Source of the DNA: an uncultured Brachyspira sp.
GTDB taxonomy: Bacteria; Spirochaetota; Brachyspiria; Brachyspirales; Brachyspiraceae
Direction: 5' to 3'
Length of the DNA stretch: 38,329 nt
Assembly: GCF_944390845.1 (NCBI RefSeq)
Contig: NZ_CALXRM010000027.1
Location: forward strand, 1 to 38,329
Each line of letters begins with the position of its first letter. Position 1 is the first letter of the stretch. This document shows, in pieces, positions 26,468 through 33,812 of the stretch. The position numbers and the translations under genes are program-made. Under the pieces are notes generated by a model that had not been told where the DNA came from, made no database searches, and worked only from the letters and a program-made list of their open reading frames with translations.

Positions 26468-26495
26468 ATTATACTACAATTCTAAATATAATCAA
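26468..26495 (-). promoter_or_regulatory. Promoter of gltD
   Basis: TTGATT (26490-26495), 16 bases, TATAAT (26468-26473) on the - strand. Confidence 0.7.
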
Positions 26496-26574
26496 TGGCT
26501 ATATAATTTTTTATTTCTCTATAAGGATATAAAAATTATATAAAAATACAATAAAAAAATATATTATAAATCTA

Positions 26575-26603
26575 TTGACTAGAATAATTTTTTATAATAT
26601 AAT
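26575..26603 (+). promoter_or_regulatory. Promoter of rpmB
   Basis: TTGACT (26575-26580), 17 bases, TATAAT (26598-26603). An overlapping TATAAT at 26593-26598 would give only a 12-base spacer and is less likely. Confidence 0.7.
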
Positions 26604-26653
26604 TCTATAATTAAAACTTTAAATTATTATTATCATTTCATTGGAGGAAAATT

Positions 26654-26845
26654 ATGGCAAGAGTATGTGAAATATGTGGCAAAGGTAAACAAAATGGTCA
26701 TAGCGTAAGCCACTCTAATATAAAAACTAAACGTTCTTTTAATGCTAACCTACAAAATATCAAAATTGAAGTAAATGGCTCTGTAAAAAAAGCATTAGTT
26801 TGTACTAAATGCATTAAAGGCAACAAAGTAGTTAAAGCTAAATAA
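26654..26845 (+). CDS. rpmB: Ribosomal protein bL28, zinc-binding form, 63 aa
   Basis: Starts [22 protein letters not shown], the standard bL28 beginning, and has the conserved basic core with [11 protein letters not shown]. Two CxxC pairs (CEIC at 5-8 and CTKC at 51-54) show the zinc-ribbon C+ form. GGAGG at 26643-26647 lies six bases before the ATG. It is a large-subunit ribosomal component. The IspH-fusion gene starts 31 bases after its stop and is probably cotranscribed. Confidence 0.97.
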   Translation: MARVCEICGKGKQNGHSVSHSNIKTKRSFNANLQNIKIEVNGSVKKALVCTKCIKGNKVVKAK

Positions 26846-26876
26846 TAATTCAAATTAAAAATCAACAAAATGAACA

Positions 26877-28622
26877 ATGAACGTAGATATAGGTAAATTT
26901 GCTGGTTTCTGTGATGGTGTAAAACATGCTGTAGAGAATACTTTTTCTCAAGCAGCTAAAAGTAATGATGAAATATATGTTGACGGACATTTAATACATA
27001 ATCCTCAGACTCTTGATATGTTGGAAAGCTCAGGCGTGAAAACTTATGAAGATGATGAGGATATGTCCGTTTTAAACGGAAAAACTGTTATTGTTAGGGC
27101 TCATGGAATATCTCCTGAAAGAAGAGAAGCCCTATCAAGTCATGCCAAAAAAATAGTAAATCTTACCTGTAAATATGTGGCAAAAATTCAAGGGCTTGTA
27201 AAAAAACATAGTTCATTAGGTTACAGAGTAATAGTTATAGGCAATCCAAAGCACCCGGAAATTATAGGTGTATGCGGATATGCTGACGATGTTTATGTTG
27301 TATACAAAGATGAAGACATAGATAAATTACCTAATGATAATAAAAAAACTCTAATAGTAGCTCAAACAACTTTACAAAAATCCATATTCGATAAATACAC
27401 AAATTTAATAAAAGAAAAATATCAAAATACTGAAATAATAATTAAAAATACTATTTGCGAAGCTACAGAACAAAGACAAAATGAAGTATTAGAAATAGCA
27501 AAAAGAAATGATGTTGTTCTTGTAATTGGAGGTTCAGAAAGCTCTAATACAAGAAATTTATATAATATAGCATCATCTATAAAACCGGCTTTTTATGTTG
27601 AATACAAAGAAGATTTAGATAATATAGATTTATCAGGATATAAAAATGTTGGTATTATGGCTGGGGCCTCTACCCCAGATTGGCTTATTGAAGATGTAGC
27701 ACAAACAATAAAAGATAAATATTCAAAACCTATTACAAGATTTATATCAAGAATATTTGACTTTCTTAATTATGGTTATATATTCTTTTCTGTTGGTGCC
27801 TTCTTAATGTCTTATGCAATATATGATATATTATCACAAAGTTTTCAATACAAAATAGGAATTATAATAGCAGCATACTATTTATATATGAGTTTAGGAA
27901 ATGGATACAGTAATTATACTATTAGAATAAGCGACAAGAGAAGATACCTATTCTATCAAAAGAATAAAGTATTCTTTATGGGATTAATAGCTATAAGTGC
28001 ATTATTAATGTTCTACTTTGCATATACAATAGACATTGGAATATTAATGCTCACAATACTATCAAGTCTTCTTGGTATAGGATACAATATAAGTTTTGAA
28101 AAACAATCAAGATTTGAAAGCTCATTATTCTTTAAATTATTTAGAAAACTTATACCATTTAAAGCAATAGTTATATCAGTGGCAGTTACTGTTTTATTAA
28201 ATGGTTCTATATTTCTAACTAATAGAGAAATAATAAAAGAAAAGCCATTCTCATATCTATTTTCAACAAGTATAGTATTTCTATTTATGTTTATAAGACA
28301 AGCATTAATAGAAATAAAATTCTCTCAAAGCGACAAAATAGCTGGTGCTGTAACTTTGACTACCTACATAGATTCAAATAAGTTAGCTGTAATAACAGGA
28401 ATAATACCAATGATTCTAGTTCTAATTATGTTAGCAGGAATTATAGCTGGAAGATTTCCATTAGAAGCAAATAGATTAAAATATTTTATACCAATAATCT
28501 ATAGCAGTATAATTTCGTTTGTAGTGATGAAAAAGAAGATTATAACAAGCAGACATTTATTTTCTATATTAATAGACTCGCCGCTTTATATATTATTTTT
28601 AGCAGCATTAATTAACATTTAA
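26877..28622 (+). CDS. ispH: IspH (LytB) fused to a UbiA-like nine-helix membrane domain, 581 aa
   Basis: Residues 1-280 are 4-hydroxy-3-methylbut-2-enyl diphosphate reductase, the last enzyme of the MEP isoprenoid pathway. The iron-sulfur cysteines Cys 12, 98 and 194 are present, as are the substrate-site residues His 41, His 76 (RAHG), His 126 and Glu 128 (HPEIIG), NTICEATEQRQ, GGSESSNTRNL and AGASTPDW. Residues about 295-581 form nine hydrophobic segments. Between segments 2 and 3, NYTIRISDKRR occupies the place of the UbiA NDxxDxxxD motif; after segment 6, IEIKFSQSDKIAGAVTL parallels the second UbiA Asp-rich motif. Both are degenerate, so prenyl-transfer activity is doubtful. Usual IspH length is about 280-320. 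The start fits the family, but no clear Shine-Dalgarno site precedes it; an overlapping eight-codon frame begins at 26870. Confidence 0.9.
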   Translation: MNVDIGKFAGFCDGVKHAVENTFSQAAKSNDEIYVDGHLIHNPQTLDMLESSGVKTYEDDEDMSVLNGKTVIVRAHGISPERREALSSHAKKIVNLTCKYVAKIQGLVKKHSSLGYRVIVIGNPKHPEIIGVCGYADDVYVVYKDEDIDKLPNDNKKTLIVAQTTLQKSIFDKYTNLIKEKYQNTEIIIKNTICEATEQRQNEVLEIAKRNDVVLVIGGSESSNTRNLYNIASSIKPAFYVEYKEDLDNIDLSGYKNVGIMAGASTPDWLIEDVAQTIKDKYSKPITRFISRIFDFLNYGYIFFSVGAFLMSYAIYDILSQSFQYKIGIIIAAYYLYMSLGNGYSNYTIRISDKRRYLFYQKNKVFFMGLIAISALLMFYFAYTIDIGILMLTILSSLLGIGYNISFEKQSRFESSLFFKLFRKLIPFKAIVISVAVTVLLNGSIFLTNREIIKEKPFSYLFSTSIVFLFMFIRQALIEIKFSQSDKIAGAVTLTTYIDSNKLAVITGIIPMILVLIMLAGIIAGRFPLEANRLKYFIPIIYSSIISFVVMKKKIITSRHLFSILIDSPLYILFLAALINI

Positions 28623-28713
28623 TTTAAGAGAGCCAACAAACCAAAAACAGAAAAATTAATAAAGTTATTTATATTAATTAATGCTACTTTCAAATATTAT
28701 TTACTAATAATTT

Positions 28714-29544
28714 TTAATTCTTTTTTAGGAAAAGAGAAGATGAAGATCCTGCAAGATGATTTCTTCTCAAATCGATAAGTTCGAATATAGTTGCAGAAGA
28801 CAAACTCTTTCTTAAAGATTCAGGAGATTTAAGCAATTTGATTATTTCCTCGTTAACCATCCATTCTTCATCATAAACATTGCTTATAGAATCTCTAGGA
28901 GCATATATCATATTACTTCTAGCTAATACTATAAATCTATTATTTTCATCATAGAAACCTAATTCGCCAATAAAATAAGCATGAGGTAAAGCTAAATTTA
29001 TATATCTATCACCATAAATGTAATTTACTTCTACTTCTTTATGCATTTCACCATTAGTTATATCATATCCAAATACATGGAATATTCTTACAGATATTCT
29101 TTTACCATTTAAAGAATATTTAGAAATATCACTGTCAGATATATCCCAATAGAAGAAACACCATTCTGGGTCACGCATCATAAGAACTAATTTTGTTTCA
29201 TTATATCTATCTGGTAATTCTCTAACAATATCAACTTCATCAGGTATATATTCTTCTTTTTTAGCTTCTTCTAATTCTTCTTCCTCTAGTTCCTCTTCTA
29301 ATTCCTCTATATCTTCTTCTTCAAGTTTTTTCTTTGAAGTTGCTTTTTTAGTAGTAGCTTTTTTAGCAGTAGTAGTAGTTTTTTTAGTAGAAGTAGCTGA
29401 TTTTACTGTAGCTTTTTTAGCTGTAGCTGATTTTTCTTCTGTTTCATCAGCTTTTTTAGCGGTAGTAGTAGTTTTTTTAGAAGCAACTGCTTTCTTTTTA
29501 GTGGTATCTTCAGTTGCTTTTTCTGTTTTTTTAGTAGTAGCCAT
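28714..29544 (-). CDS. DUF4912 protein with Lys/Thr/Ala-rich histone-like tail, 276 aa
   Basis: Residues 1-80 are built of Lys, Thr and Ala (KKTTTTAKKA-type units), like the C-terminal tails of histone H1-like bacterial proteins. Residues about 80-100 are a run of Glu (EELEEELEEEELEE). The rest is a DUF4912 domain with LPDRYNETKLVLMMRDPEWCFFYWDIS and a beta-rich core. DUF4912 function is unknown. ATG 29544 has GGGAG seven bases upstream; a longer frame to a TTG at 29577 is rejected because the promoter at 29580-29607 would start transcription near 29573. Cytoplasmic. The basic tail could bind DNA, RNA or an acidic polymer (inference). It is divergent from the 29702 gene. Confidence 0.83.
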   Translation of the reverse strand: MATTKKTEKATEDTTKKKAVASKKTTTTAKKADETEEKSATAKKATVKSATSTKKTTTTAKKATTKKATSKKKLEEEDIEELEEELEEEELEEAKKEEYIPDEVDIVRELPDRYNETKLVLMMRDPEWCFFYWDISDSDISKYSLNGKRISVRIFHVFGYDITNGEMHKEVEVNYIYGDRYINLALPHAYFIGELGFYDENNRFIVLARSNMIYAPRDSISNVYDEEWMVNEEIIKLLKSPESLRKSLSSATIFELIDLRRNHLAGSSSSLFLKKN

Positions 29545-29579
29545 TAAATATCTCCCATAAAATTTATATTTTCCCAAAT

Positions 29580-29607
29580 ATTATAGAATAAATACTTTTA
29601 TTGTCAA
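29580..29607 (-). promoter_or_regulatory. Promoter of the DUF4912 gene
   Basis: TTGACA (29602-29607), 16 bases, TATAAT (29580-29585) on the - strand: both hexamers match consensus. Confidence 0.85.
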
Positions 29608-29701
29608 TAACTAATACAAACTTTTTTACTTTTTTGATTTTACTAGATTTTTATTATTACGATAATAAGAATATAATAAATAAACATAATTTGGAGAGAA
29701 T

Positions 29702-30235
29702 GTGAGAGTAAAAATAATTTTAGCAATACTTTTATGTACTTTAATATCTTTTGGTCAGGAAGCTTTAGAAGTACCTATAACCCCAAGTGACGATCAAGAA
29801 TTAGACAGAATAGCTGGATATGCAAGAACATTGCAAAATTTTGATGGAAGTCTTAATTCATATACAAAATTAAAAGCGTATATAGGTGTTTTAGACTCAA
29901 AGGGAATGGTAGCATTAAAAAAACACCCATCATATCCTAAATTGGGAGATGTTTATATGTATGGTGCTATGTATTTAGAAAAAGAATTTAAAGAAGATAA
30001 AATAATAGAACTATACAAAAAAGCTTTGGAATTAAGAGCTGAACCAAATTCTAATTATAAATTGGCTACTAAATATAAGTCTAAATATGATAAAGCTGTA
30101 AAAAATAATGATATTGAAAAAGAAAAAGAATATGGAAAAAATGTGTATGAATATCTAAATACATATTTGATTCTTTCAGGCAATAAATCAGCAAAATATG
30201 CTCAACTATTAGAATATTTCAGCATATATAAATAA
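29702..30235 (+). CDS. Small exported helical protein, 177 aa, unknown function
   Basis: It starts at GTG 29702 with GGAG (29693-29696) five bases upstream. The first in-frame ATG lies far inside and would remove the signal peptide. Residues 1-18 (RVKIILAILLCTLISFG) form a signal sequence, probably cut before QEA by signal peptidase I. The mature part is alpha-helical with TPR-like spacing (LGDVYMYGAMYLEKEF, IIELYKKALELRAEPN), but I cannot assign a family. An inverted repeat TTATTAT-N4-ATAATAA at 29651-29668 lies upstream, next to a TATAAT at 29672-29677 that lacks a clear -35. Confidence 0.78.
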   Translation: MRVKIILAILLCTLISFGQEALEVPITPSDDQELDRIAGYARTLQNFDGSLNSYTKLKAYIGVLDSKGMVALKKHPSYPKLGDVYMYGAMYLEKEFKEDKIIELYKKALELRAEPNSNYKLATKYKSKYDKAVKNNDIEKEKEYGKNVYEYLNTYLILSGNKSAKYAQLLEYFSIYK

Positions 30236-30270
30236 AAAATAAAAAAAATTTAAAAAAATATATTTAGCCT

Positions 30271-30298
30271 ATTGACATTTATTATCATTATGCTATAA
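30271..30298 (+). promoter_or_regulatory. Promoter of tRNA-Asn
   Basis: TTGACA (30271-30276), 16 bases, TATAAT (30293-30298): exact consensus hexamers, 25 bases before the mature tRNA. Confidence 0.9.
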
Positions 30299-30323
30299 TA
30301 ACTAGACATTAAATGAAAAACAA

Positions 30324-30396
30324 TCCGAGATAGCTCAGTCGGTAGAGCAGGTGACTGTTAATCACCGGGTCGCAGGTTCGAGCCCTGTTCTCGGAG
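30324..30396 (+). tRNA. tRNA-Asn (GTT)
   Basis: 73-base cloverleaf: acceptor TCCGAGA/TCTCGGA, D arm GCTC/GAGC, anticodon stem GGTGA/TCACC with loop CTGTTAA (anticodon GTT), a five-base variable loop, T arm GCAGG/CCTGT with TTCGAGC, discriminator G. The 3' CCA is not encoded (CAT follows). It decodes AAY. It has its own promoter and terminator. Confidence 0.98.
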
Positions 30397-30403
30397 CATT
30401 TTT

Positions 30404-30428
30404 AAGCCTCCGTTAAGGAGGCTTTTTT
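30404..30428 (+). terminator. Terminator of tRNA-Asn
   Basis: AAGCCTCC (30404-30411) pairs with GGAGGCTT (30417-30424), followed by six T. Opposite is the 3' end of the ubiB-family gene (-), which it may also help to stop, though its - strand side lacks a T-run. Confidence 0.93.
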
Positions 30429-30443
30429 ATTGCTATTATCTAT

Positions 30444-32120
30444 TTATTTCTTCTTAACGTATTTCTTTATGAATCTGCTTATTATCATAATGAATCCCAT
30501 TATAGCTGATATTACAAAACCTATCATTCCTACAATAGAAGTACCATGAAATAATGGAGGCATTTTACTTGCTATGATTAAAGCACTTGCCATTATAAGA
30601 GAAGCTAAAACTATAGAATAACTTAATCTGTCTGCTAAACCATCTAATGTATTAGCTAATGATTCTAAGTTTTTATGCTCTAGTTGAATTTTCATGCTTC
30701 CTTTCTTCATAACAGAAACTAAATCACCAAAATCTGCTGGAAGTTCTCTTAATATATGAGAATAATCAACTATTAATTTTTTTGCCTGTTTCAAAATATT
30801 ATTTGGCTTTATCTGTTCTTTTACATATCTGAATGCAAAAGGCTTAATATGTTCTATTAATTTAACATCTTTATCTAAATTTCTTGCTACACCCTCAAGA
30901 ACTATCAAAGATTTCATTAAAAGCATTATATTGCTAGGTAAAGTTAATCTAAAATCTCTTATTATACTTATAAGCTCATTAAATACATCTTCTATATTAA
31001 TATTATCCAAAGACATATCTATATATTTATTAACTAATATAAATATAGCCATATTAAATTCATCTATATTCTTAATCTCGCTATGATAACATAAATCAAG
31101 TATAGACTTAGATAATGCCAAATAATCTGCAGAACTTATACTCATAATCAAAGCAGAAAAAGCATCTTTAGAATTCGGAGGTATAAAGCCTATCATTCCA
31201 AAATCTAAAAAACATAAAACATTATTTTCTAATGCCATCAAATTACCTGGATGCGGATCAGCATGGAAAAATCCAAGCATAAATATTTGCTCTAATACAG
31301 CATCAATACCAATAGAAACAAGTTTTTTTCTGTCGTATCTTTCATCATCTGGAGATATATCTGATATTTTTACACCATCTATATATTCCATAGTTAATAT
31401 GCTTTTTGTACTGTATTCTTCATATATTTTTGCTATCTTTATATTCTTATTATCTTTAAAATATCTTGCAAATTTTAAAGTATTATTCTTTTCAAAATTA
31501 AAATCTAATTCCTGTAAAAGCTGACTTTTAAAAGCAGCTATCAATTTTTGAGGCTGCATCAAAGCAAATTCTTCATTATATTTTTCTATGATATTTGAAA
31601 GCCATATTATAACTTCTATATCTTCTAATATATTTTCTTCTATATTTGGTCTTTTTACTTTAACTGCTACCTTCTCTCCATTTTTCAAAATACCAATATG
31701 TACCTGAGATATAGAAGCACTTGCTTTTGGTTTGGTATCAAATGATTCAAAAACTTCATCTATCTTTTTGCCAAGCTCAGTTTCTATTATATTAATAGCT
31801 TCTTTTTCATCAAACGGCTTAACATGATTTTGAAGCTTACTTAATTCATCTGTAATGTCTTTAGGAAGTATATCATTTCTATTTGAAAGTATTTGTCCTA
31901 ATTTAATAAAAGTAGTACCCAAATCCTCACATGCCATTCTTATTCTTTCGCCTCGGCTGAAATTTCTTAGGTCTACACCTTTATATTTTATATTAATTTT
32001 ATCTATTGGATTTTTTATTATTTTTAAAATTGGAGTCATGGCTATGATATCTCTAAAACCATAAGCCATTATTATAGAAATTATCTCTCTAGCTCTATTT
32101 ATATATCTCATATTATTCAT
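30444..32120 (-). CDS. UbiB/ABC1/AarF-family atypical kinase, 558 aa
   Basis: Kinase-like fold of the UbiB family. KLGQ (73-76) in the N-terminal extension; the Ala/Ser-rich loop ASASISQVH (133-141); VAVKVKRP with the ATP-site Lys 154; LTMEYIDGVKISD; HADPHPGN (286-293); and LDFG (305-308). Two hydrophobic helices at the C-terminus anchor it to the membrane. The family acts in ubiquinone or other isoprenoid-lipid metabolism as an ATPase/kinase; the substrate here is unknown. ATG 32120 has an AGGGA site. It follows the phasin-like gene but is separated from it by a strong hairpin (32137-32182), so readthrough or an unseen promoter must supply it. Confidence 0.92.
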   Translation of the reverse strand: MNNMRYINRAREIISIIMAYGFRDIIAMTPILKIIKNPIDKINIKYKGVDLRNFSRGERIRMACEDLGTTFIKLGQILSNRNDILPKDITDELSKLQNHVKPFDEKEAINIIETELGKKIDEVFESFDTKPKASASISQVHIGILKNGEKVAVKVKRPNIEENILEDIEVIIWLSNIIEKYNEEFALMQPQKLIAAFKSQLLQELDFNFEKNNTLKFARYFKDNKNIKIAKIYEEYSTKSILTMEYIDGVKISDISPDDERYDRKKLVSIGIDAVLEQIFMLGFFHADPHPGNLMALENNVLCFLDFGMIGFIPPNSKDAFSALIMSISSADYLALSKSILDLCYHSEIKNIDEFNMAIFILVNKYIDMSLDNINIEDVFNELISIIRDFRLTLPSNIMLLMKSLIVLEGVARNLDKDVKLIEHIKPFAFRYVKEQIKPNNILKQAKKLIVDYSHILRELPADFGDLVSVMKKGSMKIQLEHKNLESLANTLDGLADRLSYSIVLASLIMASALIIASKMPPLFHGTSIVGMIGFVISAIMGFIMIISRFIKKYVKKK

Positions 32121-32136
32121 TTCTTATTCCCTACAA

Positions 32137-32182
32137 AAAATGCATTATTAAATATAATAAATATATTTTAATAATGCATTTT
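32137..32182 (-). terminator. Terminator after the phasin-like gene
   Basis: Perfect 16-base inverted repeat: 32137-32152 with 32167-32182 (AAAATGCATTATTAAA), with A residues at 32135-32140 that give a U-run on the - strand. Confidence 0.85.
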
Positions 32183-32205
32183 AATTATATTTTATAAAAT
32201 TTTTA

Positions 32206-32523
32206 TCATTGTTGCTGCTGATCATTTTTCATAGATGCTTTTAATTCATCTAATTCTTTTCTCATAGAATCGTATTCATCTTTTTTTACATAACCCATTT
32301 TATCTATAACTTGTTTTATTCTGTCATCTATAAATTGAGTAACTTCTTCTTTTGTTTCTGAAGCCTTATTTACCATATCTTTAACAAACTTCTCACCTTC
32401 TTCAGCACTAACATTTTTATCTTTGATAAATTCGCGTGCTGCTTCTTCTAATTTCTCTTTTCCTTTTAGCATCATACCAATGCCTGCATAAAATCCTGAT
32501 TTGATATCATCTGATAAGCCCAT
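32206..32523 (-). CDS. Phasin-like coiled-coil protein, 105 aa
   Basis: A short amphipathic helix (LSDDIKSGFYAGIGMMLKGKEKLEEAARE) is followed by a SAEEGEKFVKDMVNKA turn-helix and a Lys/Glu coiled coil ending in GYVKKDEYDSMRKELDELKASM and four Gln. This is the pattern of small proteins annotated as phasin family in anaerobes; no polyhydroxyalkanoate genes are nearby, so granule binding is not implied. AAGGAG precedes ATG 32523. Cytoplasmic. Its neighbour is the UbiB-family kinase. Confidence 0.78.
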   Translation of the reverse strand: MGLSDDIKSGFYAGIGMMLKGKEKLEEAAREFIKDKNVSAEEGEKFVKDMVNKASETKEEVTQFIDDRIKQVIDKMGYVKKDEYDSMRKELDELKASMKNDQQQQ

Positions 32524-32556
32524 TTTTATTCTCCTTTAATTTTATAATATTTATTA

Positions 32557-32585
32557 ATTATTAACCTTATAATAAAAAAAGTCAA
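32557..32585 (-). promoter_or_regulatory. Candidate promoter of the phasin-like gene
   Basis: TTGACT (32580-32585), 17 bases, AATAAT (32557-32562) on the - strand. Good -35, weak -10. Confidence 0.45.
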
Positions 32586-32646
32586 TATGTATACTAATAT
32601 ATAAACCTATTATATATAGAATAAATAAAATAAATGCCTCTTTATT

Positions 32647-32865
32647 TTACATCTTTTTATCAATAGCATCAAAATAACAAGCCATAAAATCGCCTTCTCC
32701 ATTTTCAAAATCTTTAACCATAGAAGCAACTTTTTTATTAAGCTCTTTTATCATAATATATGCTATTTCCTGTGCTTTGCTTTCAGTTATATCTGCATTA
32801 TTTGCTCTAATACATTTAATAACTTTATTAATATCCACTCTTTTATATACGCCGTCACTATCCAT
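32647..32865 (-). CDS. Small protein, 72 aa, unknown function
   Basis: Begins MDSDGVYKRVDINKVIKCIRANN and is helical, with no signal or membrane segment. AGGAG lies seven bases before ATG 32865, and the start is only 23 bases from the stop of the TM2 gene, so cotranscription is likely. I recognise no domain. Good codon use and ribosome site argue that it is real. Confidence 0.7.
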   Translation of the reverse strand: MDSDGVYKRVDINKVIKCIRANNADITESKAQEIAYIMIKELNKKVASMVKDFENGEGDFMACYFDAIDKKM

Positions 32866-32888
32866 TTATAAACTCCTGTAAATTAAAA

Positions 32889-33659
32889 TTAAACATATCC
32901 GCCATTCTTCAAAGTAGTTTTCAATACATCTATATCGCTATTTATATCCATTAAATTATCTTCCTGTATCTTTGTTAATACAGACTGTAGAAATTTGATA
33001 ACAGAAAGTATTGAATCTTTTATACCTAATTTTACATTAGAAACATTAAGACTATCAACAGTGTTTGAAGATAAATCTATATAAGAATTTATAAGTTTTA
33101 ATGTTGTAGGTATATTATAATCCAGCATTTTATCCAAATCTTTTATAATAGATGATTTTTTATTACTATTATTAGCCATATCAATAATATCTTTAAATAA
33201 ACCATTTAATTGTCTTACATAAGACGAAAATTCATAGTCTTTTATTGAAATAATAGTATTTTCAATTTCTTTATGATACTTCAAAGCCATACTAATTACA
33301 TCATCTTCTTTATTAGATGAATAATTATTTACATCATCTTTTTTGGAATTTTCATCAACATAAGTATATTCAGCTTCCACAGTATTATCAAATCTATGAG
33401 CATAAACCTCCTCTATTTTATCTTCATATAATTCTTTATTAACATATTCTTTATTATATTTTAAATTGAAGCTTTTATCACTCATAAATATAAATTTAAG
33501 CAAATCAACTATACAAAGCAAATAAGGAATACCAGTCCAAAAAAACAGAACATATAATAAACCTCTTTTTGTCTGACCTAAATAAAACTTTTGTATGCCT
33601 ATTCCGCCTAACAATAAAGACAATGCGGAACATATTATGGCTTTAATTCTAGTTTTCAT
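32889..33659 (-). CDS. TM2-domain membrane protein, 256 aa
   Basis: Residues about 5-55 are a TM2 domain: two membrane helices around the GGIGIQKFYLGQTKRGLLYVLFF signature (broken here as GGIGIQKFYLG, then QTKRGLLYV), followed by PYLLCIVDLLKFI. The remaining 190 residues are a soluble, helical, Asn/Asp-rich region. ATG 33659 is chosen with AGGA nine bases upstream; the longer frame to a TTG at 33704 would overlap the promoter (33695-33723). TM2 proteins are of unknown function. First gene of a run with the 72-residue gene. Divergent from the methyltransferase, sharing a palindromic control region. Confidence 0.83.
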   Translation of the reverse strand: MKTRIKAIICSALSLLLGGIGIQKFYLGQTKRGLLYVLFFWTGIPYLLCIVDLLKFIFMSDKSFNLKYNKEYVNKELYEDKIEEVYAHRFDNTVEAEYTYVDENSKKDDVNNYSSNKEDDVISMALKYHKEIENTIISIKDYEFSSYVRQLNGLFKDIIDMANNSNKKSSIIKDLDKMLDYNIPTTLKLINSYIDLSSNTVDSLNVSNVKLGIKDSILSVIKFLQSVLTKIQEDNLMDINSDIDVLKTTLKNGGYV

Positions 33660-33694
33660 TGAAAAAAATCCTGTATTATAATTAATCGCTATAT

Positions 33695-33723
33695 AATATA
33701 TCAAAGTATTTATATTTTAACAA
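33695..33723 (-). promoter_or_regulatory. Promoter of the TM2 gene
   Basis: TTGTTA (33718-33723), 17 bases, TGA-TATATT (hexamer 33695-33700) on the - strand. The -35 lies inside the left arm of the inverted repeat 33717-33748. Confidence 0.6.
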
Positions 33724-33748
33724 GTAATTTTTATTTGCTACTTGTTAA
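33717..33748. promoter_or_regulatory. Inverted repeat carrying both divergent -35 boxes
   Basis: TTAACAAGTA (33717-33726) and TACTTGTTAA (33739-33748) are exact reverse complements with a 12-base gap. Each arm contains TTGTTA read outward, matching the -35 of the TM2 gene (left) and of the methyltransferase gene (right). It is a candidate operator or a coincident pair of strong -35 elements. Confidence 0.6.
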
Positions 33749-33769
33749 TAAATATTTATAGTATATATT
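33742..33769 (+). promoter_or_regulatory. Promoter of the methyltransferase gene
   Basis: TTGTTA (33742-33747), 16 bases, TATATT (33764-33769), mirroring the TM2 promoter. Confidence 0.55.
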
Positions 33770-33812
33770 ATTTAATAAATTTTATAAATATCAAGATAAA
33801 GCGATTAGAAAA

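Noticed and set aside
28623-28713. Terminator between the convergent ispH-fusion and DUF4912 genes
   Set aside because: Only a weak, bulged AT stem near 28656-28681; not enough to call.
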